From Bradyrhizobium centrolobii (lineage in GTDB: Bacteria; Pseudomonadota; Alphaproteobacteria; Rhizobiales; Xanthobacteraceae): DNA of 58,230 bases. The notes under the pieces were generated by a model that saw nothing but the letters and a program-made list of their open reading frames with translations, made no database searches and was not told the DNA's origin. Location: NCBI RefSeq assembly GCF_001641635.1, contig NZ_LUUB01000036.1, forward strand, positions 21,899 through 80,128, in the 5' to 3' direction. The number at the start of each line of letters is the position of its first letter. Position 1 is the first letter of the stretch. Shown here one piece after another: positions 36,785 through 45,788 of this stretch. A program made the position numbers and the translations under genes.

Positions 36785-37477
36785 ATGCTCATGAGCAGGC
36801 CGGAAGCTCACCTTCAAGATTTGCAACTGATGGAGCGATGCCTTGAAGTCGCTCGACTTGGAGCGAAGAAAGGAGAGCTGCCGTTCGGCGCCCTGATTGT
36901 TTCTCGAGGACAGGTCATTGCCGAGGCGACAAATCGTGTTTCATTGGAGAGCGATATGACGCGCCACGCGGAGCTCGTGGCACTTTCCGCGGCACAAAAG
37001 GTCCTCAAACGAAAGCGTCTGCAAGATTGCACCTTGTATTCGATCGTTGAACCTTGCCCGATGTGTTCGTTTTCTTCAAGGGAGGCGCGGATTGGTCGGG
37101 TGGTGTTCGCCCTCTCGTCTCCTGTCATGGGCGGATATTCGAAATGGGACGTGCTGAAGGATGACGATTTGTCGAACAAGCTACCTGAGGTTTTTGGACC
37201 TCCGCCGGAGGTCGTCTCCGGCCTGCTGGCAGCGCAGGCCGAGCAGGTCTGGAGCCAGTGGAACCCGCTCGCTTGGCGATTCATAAAACGAAGAGGCTGC
37301 TTTGGATCGGCGGCGGATCTGCCTGAGCGCCATGCGGCCGCGCCGCGTCCCATCCTTTCGTGGGCCGCCTTGACCGCCTTTTTGGCTGCGCCGGCCCTAG
37401 CGGTGAGCAAGGCCTTCCTGCGCTCACGTGCGGGTTCGAAAGCTATGCCAAAGTTCGACCCGCAGTCCGACTCGTGA
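36785..37477 (+). CDS. CMP/dCMP-type nucleoside or base deaminase
   Basis: A 230-residue protein with a zinc deaminase domain (about residues 12-145). The metal site is HAE in MTRHAELVAL, and PCPMC in VEPCPMCSFSS supplies both cysteines. This is the TadA/guanine-deaminase-like group that acts on adenine, guanine or cytosine bases or nucleosides. After residue 175 comes an extension with a hydrophobic stretch (PILSWAALTAFLAAPALAVSKAFL) not usual in the family. GGAG precedes the ATG at 36785 by six bases, and an ATG at 36773 is the alternative. Convergent with the nucleosidase gene. Confidence 0.82.
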   Translation: MLMSRPEAHLQDLQLMERCLEVARLGAKKGELPFGALIVSRGQVIAEATNRVSLESDMTRHAELVALSAAQKVLKRKRLQDCTLYSIVEPCPMCSFSSREARIGRVVFALSSPVMGGYSKWDVLKDDDLSNKLPEVFGPPPEVVSGLLAAQAEQVWSQWNPLAWRFIKRRGCFGSAADLPERHAAAPRPILSWAALTAFLAAPALAVSKAFLRSRAGSKAMPKFDPQSDS

Positions 37478-37628
37478 GAGCGCGCTGCCGACGTAGCTGT
37501 CGCCATCGGAATAACGCTGATCGCACAGGGACTCGGGCCAGTTATCCTTTTGGCAGCTCGGATTCGCACTTGCCTGGCCGGCGTCACGCCGTGCGGGCAG
37601 CAGCACTGACGGCGGGATCGGACTGGTG

Positions 37629-38381
37629 TTATTGTTTGAAGTGCAGCAGTCGACGCGGTAAGCGGCCTTGAAAGTGCGGGAAACCGAGGTGAGTTCCAAG
37701 CCGTTGTTTGGCCCTGCGCAATGCCCTCACCGCAATAACAGCGTCAACGGCTAATCGGCTAAGTCTAGGAAGTTGCCGTGGGTCGCTAACAACTGAACCT
37801 CCAATTTTGCGCAGTCTAGGCTTACCTGCGGGTCCCATCTTTATGAGCGCCGCTCTCGGAAGTATCCGATGGGCAGGGTTTAGAACAACGCGACAAGCGG
37901 CAAAGGGAATTCTGAATTCGGCGGCAATTCGGGCCACGATTTGCGACTCCATATCAGCTGCGACAGCCCCGGTGGTGGCATGGAGGTCCCGTCTCTCCTC
38001 AAAACTTGTCATCGGGGTAGCCACTCCAGCAATCGGAGAGTAGCCGGCGCCCGGGATCATCCGAAGGAGCTCCTGGGCCCAAGGAACGTCACTTGGATAA
38101 GCTTCATCTTTCCCGGCAAACACCGACGAAGCGATGACAACCTTACCCGGTCGGAGCTTCGGATCCAGCCCGCCGCATACGCCAAAGCTTATAATCCCGC
38201 GCGCACCTTTTCGGATGGCGTCACGCAAATTAGACGCGGTCCGGTCACCATCAGCGATCATCGCTGCCATCCCCGCTATTCTCGCCTCAATTGCCAGTCC
38301 AACGACGGCGATCACAGCCTTCGCGTTGGGGGCGCCAGTCTGATCCTCCTCTGAATCATTTACGGTCACAAGCAGGGTCAT
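37629..38381 (-). CDS. HpnG-like nucleoside phosphorylase/nucleosidase with altered active site
   Basis: A 250-residue protein resembling the hopanoid-associated phosphorylase HpnG of the PNP/MTAN superfamily. AVIAVVGLAIEARIAG, IISFGVCGGLDPKLRPGKVV and the AADMES loop with Glu145 are visible. The segment that normally reads ISD is VVLNPAH here, so the catalytic Asp is replaced by Asn168 and the following residues also differ. A genuine HpnG removes adenine from adenosylhopane, and this copy may have lost or changed that activity. No other hopanoid gene is nearby. Convergent with the deaminase gene. Confidence 0.75.
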   Translation of the reverse strand: MTLLVTVNDSEEDQTGAPNAKAVIAVVGLAIEARIAGMAAMIADGDRTASNLRDAIRKGARGIISFGVCGGLDPKLRPGKVVIASSVFAGKDEAYPSDVPWAQELLRMIPGAGYSPIAGVATPMTSFEERRDLHATTGAVAADMESQIVARIAAEFRIPFAACRVVLNPAHRILPRAALIKMGPAGKPRLRKIGGSVVSDPRQLPRLSRLAVDAVIAVRALRRAKQRLGTHLGFPHFQGRLPRRLLHFKQ

Positions 38382-38503
38382 CGAAGGCCTTCTAAAACGA
38401 AACTGTCTCTACATTTAGCTTGCGATCCCAAACAAGGTAACTTGCGGGCTGTGCGTTTCTTCGAAATCGATGTAGGTGTGCTTTCGCGGTCACTAATCGT
38501 GGA

Positions 38504-38756
38504 TCAGGCAAACAGCGCCGCCCTCTCGGTGATTTTCGAGCAAGTGCCGCTCTCGTGCCGCCACAGCCAGCCGAGAGCGACGCGCGCTCGATACAGGTGC
38601 GGAATTGCTCGCCACCGCCGCCAGCCGTCAGAAATGGCTCATTGACGCGTTCGACGAAGATACGGCCATCCTCCACGGCTTGCCGTTCGCCATTTCGACA
38701 ATCCTGCGCGCGGTGGCATCGAGATCGGCGAAGGGCTGCCGCTCGACGAATTTCAT
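38504..38756 (-). pseudogene. Frameshifted remnant of a small conserved protein
   Basis: From ATG 38756 the frame reads MKFVERQPFADLDATARRIV. After a shift it continues AVEDGRIFVERVNEPFL and EQFRTCIERA. After a second shift it reads ALGWLWRHESGTCSKITERA and stops at 38504. Joined, these form one protein of about 85 residues of a type I know from Bradyrhizobium, with two frameshifts. The rest of 38382-38909 holds no gene. Confidence 0.75.
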
Positions 38757-38909
38757 GCTGCCATCGTGATCTCGAGTGCGCCTTGCTGCAGCGCATGAGT
38801 CCGTTTGTGGCCCATCGCGACATATTGGCTGCCGCACGAACTTGGTTGCTATAGGGGCAAGGCGGACGAGGCCTTCGTCGCGTCACGCCGACGGTTTATG
38901 GTACACGGC

Positions 38910-39935
38910 CTAGCTCATCCTTCGCCTCAGCGTCACTGAGGGCGTCTCGCCGAATTTCGCGCGATAGGCGCCGGCCATGCGGCTCAAATGCGTGAAGCCG
39001 AGATCGAAGGCGATGTCGGTGATGGAAGCATCGGGCATAGCCTGCGAGAGGCGGGTGTGGAGATGGGCGAGGCGGATGTCGCGCAGCATCTCGGAGATCG
39101 ACAGGCCGAAATGCCGGCGGAAGCCGAGCTGGAGCGCGCGGATGCCGATGCCGGAGACGCCGGCGAGCTGCGCGAGGTCGAGCGGCTCATTGGCATTGGC
39201 CGCAAGATAGTCCCGAGCGTCGCGGAGCGCGCGCGGCAGGCGTTCGGCCTGTCCCGAGAATGTCCTGATTGCGTCGGACAAGTCGTGCCGATGGCGGTTG
39301 AGCAGATGATCGAGCAGCGCCTCGCGCCGGTCTGCCATCGCGACCGCTGAAAGCCTGCGAGATGGCCCGAGATGTTCGGCAAGCATCATCAGCTCGTCGA
39401 GCTTCGCCTGGAGGCCGGGTGCGGCGGGCGCGTCCAGATCGTTCGCCGGGTCGAATTCGACGGCGCGTGCCGCCCGGCCCGAGAGCGCCGCGGCGCGCTG
39501 CTCGACCATGCGGCGGTCGAGCAGGAGGATCGCTTGCGCGCAGTCGATCCATGTCATCCGGGTCGGGATCGTCGGCGACAGAAGTGACGCCGTCCGTCCC
39601 GGCGCGGTCGCGATCTCGCGGGTCCCGGCGCGAATTTGGGCCGCTCCCTTCAGCGGGATCTGGACCAGGAAGAAGCGTTCGAGGCAGCCGGGATCGATGG
39701 TGACCGATCCGCCATAGGCGACATAGTTGATCGAAAAGCCGTCGAAGGCCGCACAATTATGCCGGGCCGAGAAGCCGGACGCCCGCGCTTGCATCGGCCT
39801 GAGATCATGCGGGCAGAAAATGCGCCCGACCTGCTCGGCCGCCTCGTCGACGTCCTCCGTGGTGACGCGGCCGAACTCCGCAAGCCTTTCGACATCGGAC
39901 GGAGGGGCGCTCATTTCCAGCACGGCTGCGGACAT
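38910..39935 (-). CDS. AraC-family transcriptional regulator
   Basis: A 341-residue regulator. The N-terminal two-thirds is a cupin-like sensor (AraC_binding_2 type, with SARHNCAAFDGFSINYVAYGG and VQIPLKGAAQIRAG). The C-terminal AraC domain (about 240-338) contains DLAQLAGVSGIGIRALQLGFRRHFG and ITDIAFDLGFTHLSRMAGAYRAKFGE. It is divergent from the cupin gene at 40124, 188 bases apart, and is the likely activator of the cupin and perhaps the flavin monooxygenase after it. Confidence 0.88.
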   Translation of the reverse strand: MSAAVLEMSAPPSDVERLAEFGRVTTEDVDEAAEQVGRIFCPHDLRPMQARASGFSARHNCAAFDGFSINYVAYGGSVTIDPGCLERFFLVQIPLKGAAQIRAGTREIATAPGRTASLLSPTIPTRMTWIDCAQAILLLDRRMVEQRAAALSGRAARAVEFDPANDLDAPAAPGLQAKLDELMMLAEHLGPSRRLSAVAMADRREALLDHLLNRHRHDLSDAIRTFSGQAERLPRALRDARDYLAANANEPLDLAQLAGVSGIGIRALQLGFRRHFGLSISEMLRDIRLAHLHTRLSQAMPDASITDIAFDLGFTHLSRMAGAYRAKFGETPSVTLRRRMS

Positions 39936-40123
39936 CGTCGACCACGCTTCGCGTCACGGAATTGTTTTAAGCCTATAATAGTTCCCAACCGCCGGAAAGA
40001 GCCGTGTCGCAAAATCGTCGTGCTGCACGGCAACAACCATCTCTGGATTCGTTTAGCGGATAGACAGCGGCCCGCGCCTCGCCGAAGCTCCACCCTCGCC
40101 GGAAACCATGACGGAGGCGAGCC

Positions 40124-40573
40124 ATGACTGCACTCGAAAAGGGAATTACCGCGAACGGCACGGGCTATGGCGGCAAGAGCTGGAATATTCTGGGCCAGCT
40201 CTACTTCCCCAAGGCCATCACCGACTCCACCTTCGCGTTCGAGACCAACAGCGAGCCCGGCCAGTTTGTGCCGGTGCACATCCATCCGACCCAGGACGAG
40301 TTCATTCTGGTGCAGGAAGGGGTGCTTGACCTCAAGCTCGATGGCCAGTGGGTCAAGGCCAAGGCCGGCGATCTCGTGCGCATGCCGCGCGGCATTCCGC
40401 ACGGCTATTTCAACAAATCCGACAAGCCGTGCCGCGCGCTGTTCTGGGTCTCGCCGATGCAGAAGCTTGAGGCGCTGTTCAACCAGCTCCACAATCTGAC
40501 CGACCCCGCCGAGGTCGTGCGCATCTCCGCCCTGCACGAGGTCGACTTCCTGCCGCCCGAGGCCAACGACTAG
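40124..40573 (+). CDS. Cupin domain protein
   Basis: A 149-residue single-domain cupin. Motif 1 is HIHPTQDEFILVQEG with the metal-type His-His-Glu pattern, and motif 2 is MPRGIPHGYFNKS. A GGAGGCGAGCC site precedes the ATG. The activity, an isomerase, dioxygenase or sensor, is not decided by these motifs. It is 106 bases before the flavin monooxygenase gene on the same strand and may work with it. Confidence 0.82.
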   Translation: MTALEKGITANGTGYGGKSWNILGQLYFPKAITDSTFAFETNSEPGQFVPVHIHPTQDEFILVQEGVLDLKLDGQWVKAKAGDLVRMPRGIPHGYFNKSDKPCRALFWVSPMQKLEALFNQLHNLTDPAEVVRISALHEVDFLPPEAND

Positions 40574-40679
40574 GCGGCCGGCGACCTCGTCCATATCCGT
40601 CCGATTGCAGGTCCGCCGGCCGCGCATTGTGGCCGAACGTGACCGCTTGCGTCCAAACATCCTGATTGCGAGCAAATCC

Positions 40680-42173
40680 ATGGTCAGCCCCAAGCATGTC
40701 TGCGTGATCGGCGCCGGCGTCTCCGGCCTTGCCGCCGCGAAGGCGTTCTTCGCCCGCGGCCATCGGGTCACCATCGTCGAACGCAGTGCCGATCTCGGCG
40801 GCGTCTGGGAGCCGGCGCGCTCCTATCCGGAGGTGCAGACCCAGAGTCCGAAGGAGCTCTACCGCTACACCGACCGCGCGATGCCGCAAGACTACCCGGA
40901 ATGGCCGACCGGGCCGCAGGTCCATGCCTATCTCACCGACTATGCCAGGAGTTTTGGCGTCGACCGCATGCTGCGGCTCAACACTGCGGTCGCCGGCATG
41001 GCGCGCCGCGCCGGCGGCAAGCCGGGCTGGACTCTGACGCTGAAGGACGGAAGCGGCGTGGCCACCACGGAGGATTTCGATTTCGTTGCCGTTTGCACCG
41101 GACAGTTCAACGAACCGCGCGAGCTGAGCTGCCCGGGCGAAGAGGGCTTTCTCGCGAAGGGCGGCCAGATCCTGCATTCCTCAAAATACAATGACCCGTC
41201 GCTGGCAAAAGGGCGCCGTGTCGTCGTGCTCGGCGGATCGAAGTCGGCGACCGATATCGCGGTGAACGCCGTGAAGGCGGGCGCGCGCGAGGTGACCATC
41301 GTGATGCGCGAGCCGGTCTGGCGCATCCCCTATTTCATCGGCGGGCTCGTGAACTTCAAGCGCATCCTCTACATCCGCGCCCAGGAGCAGATGTTTCCGG
41401 GCTGGGGCGCGAGCGCGATGGCCCGCATCGCCCACCGCGTCGCGGCGCCCCTCGTCTGGGCGAACTGGCGCGGGCTGGAGAGCCTGTTGAAGGCGCAGCT
41501 CAAGCTCAGGGCATGCGGAATGGTGCCGAAGGAGCGCATCGAGGACGGCGTCAACTGCTCGGTCCCGATCGCGACGCCGGACTTCTATCCGATGGTCGCC
41601 GACGGCCGCATCAAGGCCGTGTTCGGCAGCTTCGATCATTATGAAGGCGACACCATCCTGATGAGCGGCGGCGAGCACGTAGCCGCCGATATCGCGGTGC
41701 TCGCGATCGGCTACAAGCTCGGCGTGCCGTTCCTGCCCGCGGCGTATCAGGAGAAACTGATCGACGCGGACGGGCAGTACCGGCTCTATCGGCTGATCGC
41801 CAATCCCGACCTGCCGGACATGGGCTTCGTCGGCTTCAACTCGTCGTTCTGCACCGTGCTCTGCGCCGACCTCGCCGCCAACTGGCTGGTCCGCTACGCC
41901 GACGGGCAGCTCGCACGCCAGCCGACGGCCAAGCAGATGCGCGACAACATCGAGATGATGCTGCACTTCAAGCGCGTCGAGCGGCCGGCCGCGGGGGTCT
42001 ATGGCGGTCTCTGCGTCGCGCCCTATCACTACCGTCATTTCGACGAGCTCATTGCCGATATCGGCGCCAAGGAGCACAAGCGCGGGGGGCTGGCCGAACG
42101 CTTCCTGCCGCCGGATGCGGACGCGTATGCGAGGTTCCTGGCTTCCGCGCCGGATTACCGGGCGGCGGCGTAA
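40680..42173 (+). CDS. Flavin-containing monooxygenase-like protein
   Basis: A 497-residue flavoprotein. The first dinucleotide fold is VCVIGAGVSGLAAAKAF (from residue 7). LGGVWEPARSYPEVQTQSP and GGQILHSSKYND take the place of the FMO fingerprint. The second, NADPH-binding fold is VVVLGGSKSATDIAVNA. It would N- or S-oxygenate, or perform Baeyer-Villiger oxidation on, a small substrate. Start at the ATG at 40680, with GAGCAAATCC before it. The open frame reads 25 codons further without support. Confidence 0.82.
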   Translation: MVSPKHVCVIGAGVSGLAAAKAFFARGHRVTIVERSADLGGVWEPARSYPEVQTQSPKELYRYTDRAMPQDYPEWPTGPQVHAYLTDYARSFGVDRMLRLNTAVAGMARRAGGKPGWTLTLKDGSGVATTEDFDFVAVCTGQFNEPRELSCPGEEGFLAKGGQILHSSKYNDPSLAKGRRVVVLGGSKSATDIAVNAVKAGAREVTIVMREPVWRIPYFIGGLVNFKRILYIRAQEQMFPGWGASAMARIAHRVAAPLVWANWRGLESLLKAQLKLRACGMVPKERIEDGVNCSVPIATPDFYPMVADGRIKAVFGSFDHYEGDTILMSGGEHVAADIAVLAIGYKLGVPFLPAAYQEKLIDADGQYRLYRLIANPDLPDMGFVGFNSSFCTVLCADLAANWLVRYADGQLARQPTAKQMRDNIEMMLHFKRVERPAAGVYGGLCVAPYHYRHFDELIADIGAKEHKRGGLAERFLPPDADAYARFLASAPDYRAAA

Positions 42174-42274
42174 CGACGAAGGATTCCGGCTGAGCGGGAT
42201 TTGCATCTCGCCAGCCTCCGCCTCTGATGCTTACGATCCCTTGGCCACCGAATCGACAGGCCGGGGACCCCGCC

Positions 42275-43348
42275 ATGAGACCGAGATGTCTTGCCGCCGC
42301 AGCCTTGGCGGCTCTTGCCTTCCTCGTCACGGCGCCCGCCGTTGGACAGCAGGCCGAGCTCACCGCGCGCCAATCGGATGCGGTTGCCGCCTATGATCGC
42401 GCGCTCGCCAGCTTCAAAGCGATCCTCGCCGAGCGGCGCCGCCAGATCGAGGCAAAGCAGCCGCTGCCGAACCTGCCGGGACAGGCGCTTTACCTGGCGC
42501 GCGTCGCGGTGATCAGCAGCTACAAGGATCTCACGGACGCTATTCCATCCAGAATCGGCAAGCCCAACAAGTTCGAAATCCCCCCGGCCTATTTCGATGC
42601 CGACATCGAACCGCTGGTCGACGAATACGCAAACCTGTTCGAGATCATGGAGGCGCCGCCCGCCGGCGCGCAGAACTCGGCGACGCCGTTCAAGGACGTC
42701 GTCGATCTCGCCGTTGCGATTGCGCGCGCCAAGGGCCTTTCAGCGCCGCAAGCCGAAGCGGCCGGCCGGATCAGCCTGGGGCTGTTCTTTGCGGAGACCA
42801 ACGGCAAGCAGAACGTTCGAAACGGGCGCTCGAACACCTATATGGGCAGCCTGCAGACGGGCCCGTCCGAGGACCGTAACGGCCGCAGGAAATGGGAGGC
42901 CATCAAGGGCGCGATCGCGGCGGCCGATCCCGAACTGAGTGCGCGTGATGACCGGGAAGAGGCGCGGGCCCGCGGCACTGATCACCGCTTCAATCACTGG
43001 ACCGCGGTGAGAGACGGACTGATGAACGCGCATGCCGACCTCTTCCCGGAGATCCCCGCGATCGTGAAGACGCTGCCCGACCCGATCGACCAGATGAAGC
43101 TGTTCGAGCTCATCCAGATCATTCCGACCCCGACGAGGTCCGCGCTCAGGTCGGGCAACCTGCTGAATTACAGGGTGTCCGATCCCACGATCATGAGACA
43201 CCTGCGCAACAACAGCGTCTTCGCCTTCGGACAGGCCGACAGAGCGAGAACGTCGGCAAGCTTCCGCGACATCCTCGGTGCGATGTGGCTGTTCAACCGG
43301 AAGTTCGAGCGCGCGATGGCGAAATACGCGGAGATCAGGGCGCGCTGA
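42275..43348 (+). CDS. Secreted protein, possible transglycosylase-like domain
   Basis: A 357-residue protein with a signal peptide (CLAAAALAALAFLVTAPAVGQQ, cleavage near residue 25) and a helical N-terminal part of about 90 residues. Around residues 175-205 it reads SLGLFFAETNGKQNVRNGRS, then NTYMGSLQTG. An isolated Glu followed by a glycine- and glutamine-containing turn is what lysozyme-like transglycosylases show. The match is weak and no family is recognised with certainty. Start at ATG 42275, while the open frame begins 16 codons earlier. Confidence 0.55.
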   Translation: MRPRCLAAAALAALAFLVTAPAVGQQAELTARQSDAVAAYDRALASFKAILAERRRQIEAKQPLPNLPGQALYLARVAVISSYKDLTDAIPSRIGKPNKFEIPPAYFDADIEPLVDEYANLFEIMEAPPAGAQNSATPFKDVVDLAVAIARAKGLSAPQAEAAGRISLGLFFAETNGKQNVRNGRSNTYMGSLQTGPSEDRNGRRKWEAIKGAIAAADPELSARDDREEARARGTDHRFNHWTAVRDGLMNAHADLFPEIPAIVKTLPDPIDQMKLFELIQIIPTPTRSALRSGNLLNYRVSDPTIMRHLRNNSVFAFGQADRARTSASFRDILGAMWLFNRKFERAMAKYAEIRAR

Positions 43349-43451
43349 AGGATCGGTTGCAACTGCTACTGGACGTCGTAGGCTATCGATCCTACATCTT
43401 TCGCGGTCGGAAAGGGAGCGTCACGATGTTGTCGGCGGCACGGACAATCTC

Positions 43452-44450
43452 ATGCGTGTTCTAGTTCTGGGCGGCAGCCAGTTCCTGGGGCGGGCTGTTG
43501 CCGTCCATGCTTGCGCCGCCGGTCATGACGTCACCTGCGCGGCGCGCGGCCTCGCGGGACCGATGGCGCAAGGCGCCCGCTTCGTTCGCATCGACCGCGA
43601 CGTTGCCGACGGTCTTGCGCCGCTGACCGGCGAGGCGTTCGATGCCGTGGTCGATGTCTCGCGACATCCGGGCCAGGTCCGCCGCGCCGTCGCGGCGTTG
43701 AAGCGGCCAACGGCGCATTGGACGTTTGTCTCGACCGTCAGCGTGTATGCGGACAACCGTACGCCGGGACAGAGCGCGGACACGGCGCCGCTGCGCGAGC
43801 CTATCGCACCTGACGTCGAGCACAGCACCGAGGCCGCCTATGGTGCCGCCAAGGTCGCCTGCGAGCAGGTCGTCGGCGACGATGCCTTCATCTGCCGGGC
43901 CGGCCTCATCGCCGGGCCGGAGGATCCGACGGGACGGTTCGCCTATTGGCCGGCGCGGCTCGCACGCGGCGGCGAGGTCCTCGCGCCGGGATCGCCGGAG
44001 GATGCCGTCCAGTTCATCGACGTGCGCGACCTTGCGCAGTGGATCGTGCACGCGGCAGAGGTCGGCCTGACCGGTGTCTATGACGGAATTGGACCGATAC
44101 GCACGCGCGGCGAGTTGCTGGCAGAGTGCAGATCCGCGCTGGGCTCATCGTGCACTTTCACCTGGGTCGATCGCGCGTTCCTGGAGGCACACGATGTACG
44201 GCGTTGGGCCGGCCCACGGTCGCTGCCGCTGTGGCTTCCCCTGCCCGACTTCGCCGGCTTCATGACGCGCGATACTGCACCGGCGCGCAATGCCGGATTG
44301 GCCTCGCGGCCGCCGGCCGTCACCGCGCGCGACACGCTTCATTGGCTTCGCACCAGCAATGGCCCGATCATCGGCCTCACCAGCGACGAAGAGCAGGCCG
44401 TACTCGCCGCGTGGCATGCAGACAGGACGGCTCAGTTCTCCGGCTTGTAG
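43452..44450 (+). CDS. NAD-dependent epimerase/dehydratase, extended SDR
   Basis: A 332-residue extended short-chain dehydrogenase. The N-terminal nucleotide motif is VLVLGGSQFLGRAVA. The catalytic pair Tyr-xxx-Lys lies in EAAYGAAKVACEQVV, and FVSTVSVYAD gives the Ser/Thr. It resembles isoflavone-reductase or NDP-sugar epimerase-like proteins of uncertain substrate. Start at the ATG at 43452, since the longer frame overlaps the preceding gene. Its 3' end overlaps the convergent cytochrome c peroxidase gene by 19 bases. Confidence 0.8.
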   Translation: MRVLVLGGSQFLGRAVAVHACAAGHDVTCAARGLAGPMAQGARFVRIDRDVADGLAPLTGEAFDAVVDVSRHPGQVRRAVAALKRPTAHWTFVSTVSVYADNRTPGQSADTAPLREPIAPDVEHSTEAAYGAAKVACEQVVGDDAFICRAGLIAGPEDPTGRFAYWPARLARGGEVLAPGSPEDAVQFIDVRDLAQWIVHAAEVGLTGVYDGIGPIRTRGELLAECRSALGSSCTFTWVDRAFLEAHDVRRWAGPRSLPLWLPLPDFAGFMTRDTAPARNAGLASRPPAVTARDTLHWLRTSNGPIIGLTSDEEQAVLAAWHADRTAQFSGL

Positions 44451-45775
44451 CCGTCCGTCAGCGTCTTCAGGAACGCGATGATGTCGGCTTCGTCCTGCTC
44501 AGTCATCGCCGGCGTGTCGCCGGGATGACGGTCGAAGGGCGGATCGCTGACATCGACATTGGCGCGATACTTCGCCGGCAGGTCATCGTATTTCTGCACG
44601 GTGCCGTCGGCAGCGCGCGGAGAAACCTTTTCCGGGTTGGTGTCGCGGAAATTATAGAAATCGAGCACGTCCTTCAGGCTGTGGAAGACGCCGTTGTGGA
44701 AGAACGCGCGGCGCGTCGCCGTGTTGCGCAGCGTCGGCGTCAGGAACATCCCGCAATATTGCGTCTGCTCGGGGATGTCGGTGCGATGCGGACCGCAGAC
44801 GCCAAGATCGAAATAACCGGGATCGCGATTACCCTCGAGCGCGGCATTGCGCGGCGCACCGAGTGCCTCGTACTGGTGATCGGTGAAGAGCGGCGGCAGG
44901 CCATCACGGGTCGGCGCCGAGGTGTGGCAGCCGGCGCAATTGGCCTTGTCGGGATCGTTGAAGAGTTGCAGCCCGCGCAGCTCGCTCTCGCTTAGCCGCG
45001 CCCTGCCCTCGAGCCAGTAGTCATACTTGCTGGTGTAGGGATGGAAGCTCACCTCTTCCACCTGATAGCGGGCGACGGCGAACATCGCCTCCGCAATCAG
45101 GAGCCGCTGATTGTCGAGAACGCGGGCACCGAACAACTCGACGAAGCGCTGGGCGTAGGGCGCGTGTCGCAGCTTGCCTGCGACCACTTCGGCACTGCCG
45201 CCATCCATCTCGTTGGGGTCGAGCAGCGGAAACAGCGCCTGGTCCTGCAACGTATCGGCGCGGCCGTCCCAAAACAGGCCGCCCTGCGGCACGATATTCG
45301 CCGCCGATCCAGCAGCCCCCGCCGTTTTCGTCACGCGCGCGCTCTGCGCGCCGAGCGCGGCCATCTGCGCGAGGTCGACGATGTTGTCATCATCGCCCTT
45401 GTCGGGGCCGATGCTGAAATTCGGGTGGCGCTCGAGATAGGTCAGCGACGGCACCGCGCGTGCGCCTTGTCGCGACAGGGTGGCGCCGCCGAGCATGACC
45501 GGGCCGTCATTGGGCGGACCATAGGCGTGATCCGGGCTGTGGCACGATGCACATGACAACGCACCGGACGACGAGAGCGACGCGTCGTAGAAAATCGCCT
45601 TGCCGAGTTGCGCCATCGCCGAAAGCGGCGCAACGGGCGGACGCCTGAGATGAACCGGGTTCGGGTTCGCACCCGCCGAATTCGCCTCCGCAAGTCCTTG
45701 TGTCTCGACGGCAAAGACGGCGCCGGCCAGAACGAGCAGGCCGGCGCCGAGAAGCCACAGAGTGCGGCTGTTCAT
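44432..45775 (-). CDS. Di-haem cytochrome c peroxidase/MauG family protein
   Basis: A 447-residue periplasmic protein with an N-terminal signal or anchor (LWLLGAGLLVLAGAVFAVET). It has two haem c sites, CASCH (Cys75, Cys78, His79) and CAGCH (Cys280, Cys283, His284). The loop between them includes FWDGRADTLQDQALFPLLDPNEM, as in bacterial CcpA. It would reduce hydrogen peroxide or modify a protein substrate. It is 13 bases after the phosphoesterase gene on the same strand, so they are one operon. Confidence 0.88.
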   Translation of the reverse strand: MNSRTLWLLGAGLLVLAGAVFAVETQGLAEANSAGANPNPVHLRRPPVAPLSAMAQLGKAIFYDASLSSSGALSCASCHSPDHAYGPPNDGPVMLGGATLSRQGARAVPSLTYLERHPNFSIGPDKGDDDNIVDLAQMAALGAQSARVTKTAGAAGSAANIVPQGGLFWDGRADTLQDQALFPLLDPNEMDGGSAEVVAGKLRHAPYAQRFVELFGARVLDNQRLLIAEAMFAVARYQVEEVSFHPYTSKYDYWLEGRARLSESELRGLQLFNDPDKANCAGCHTSAPTRDGLPPLFTDHQYEALGAPRNAALEGNRDPGYFDLGVCGPHRTDIPEQTQYCGMFLTPTLRNTATRRAFFHNGVFHSLKDVLDFYNFRDTNPEKVSPRAADGTVQKYDDLPAKYRANVDVSDPPFDRHPGDTPAMTEQDEADIIAFLKTLTDGYKPEN

Positions 45776-45788
45776 ATGACCGATGGTC

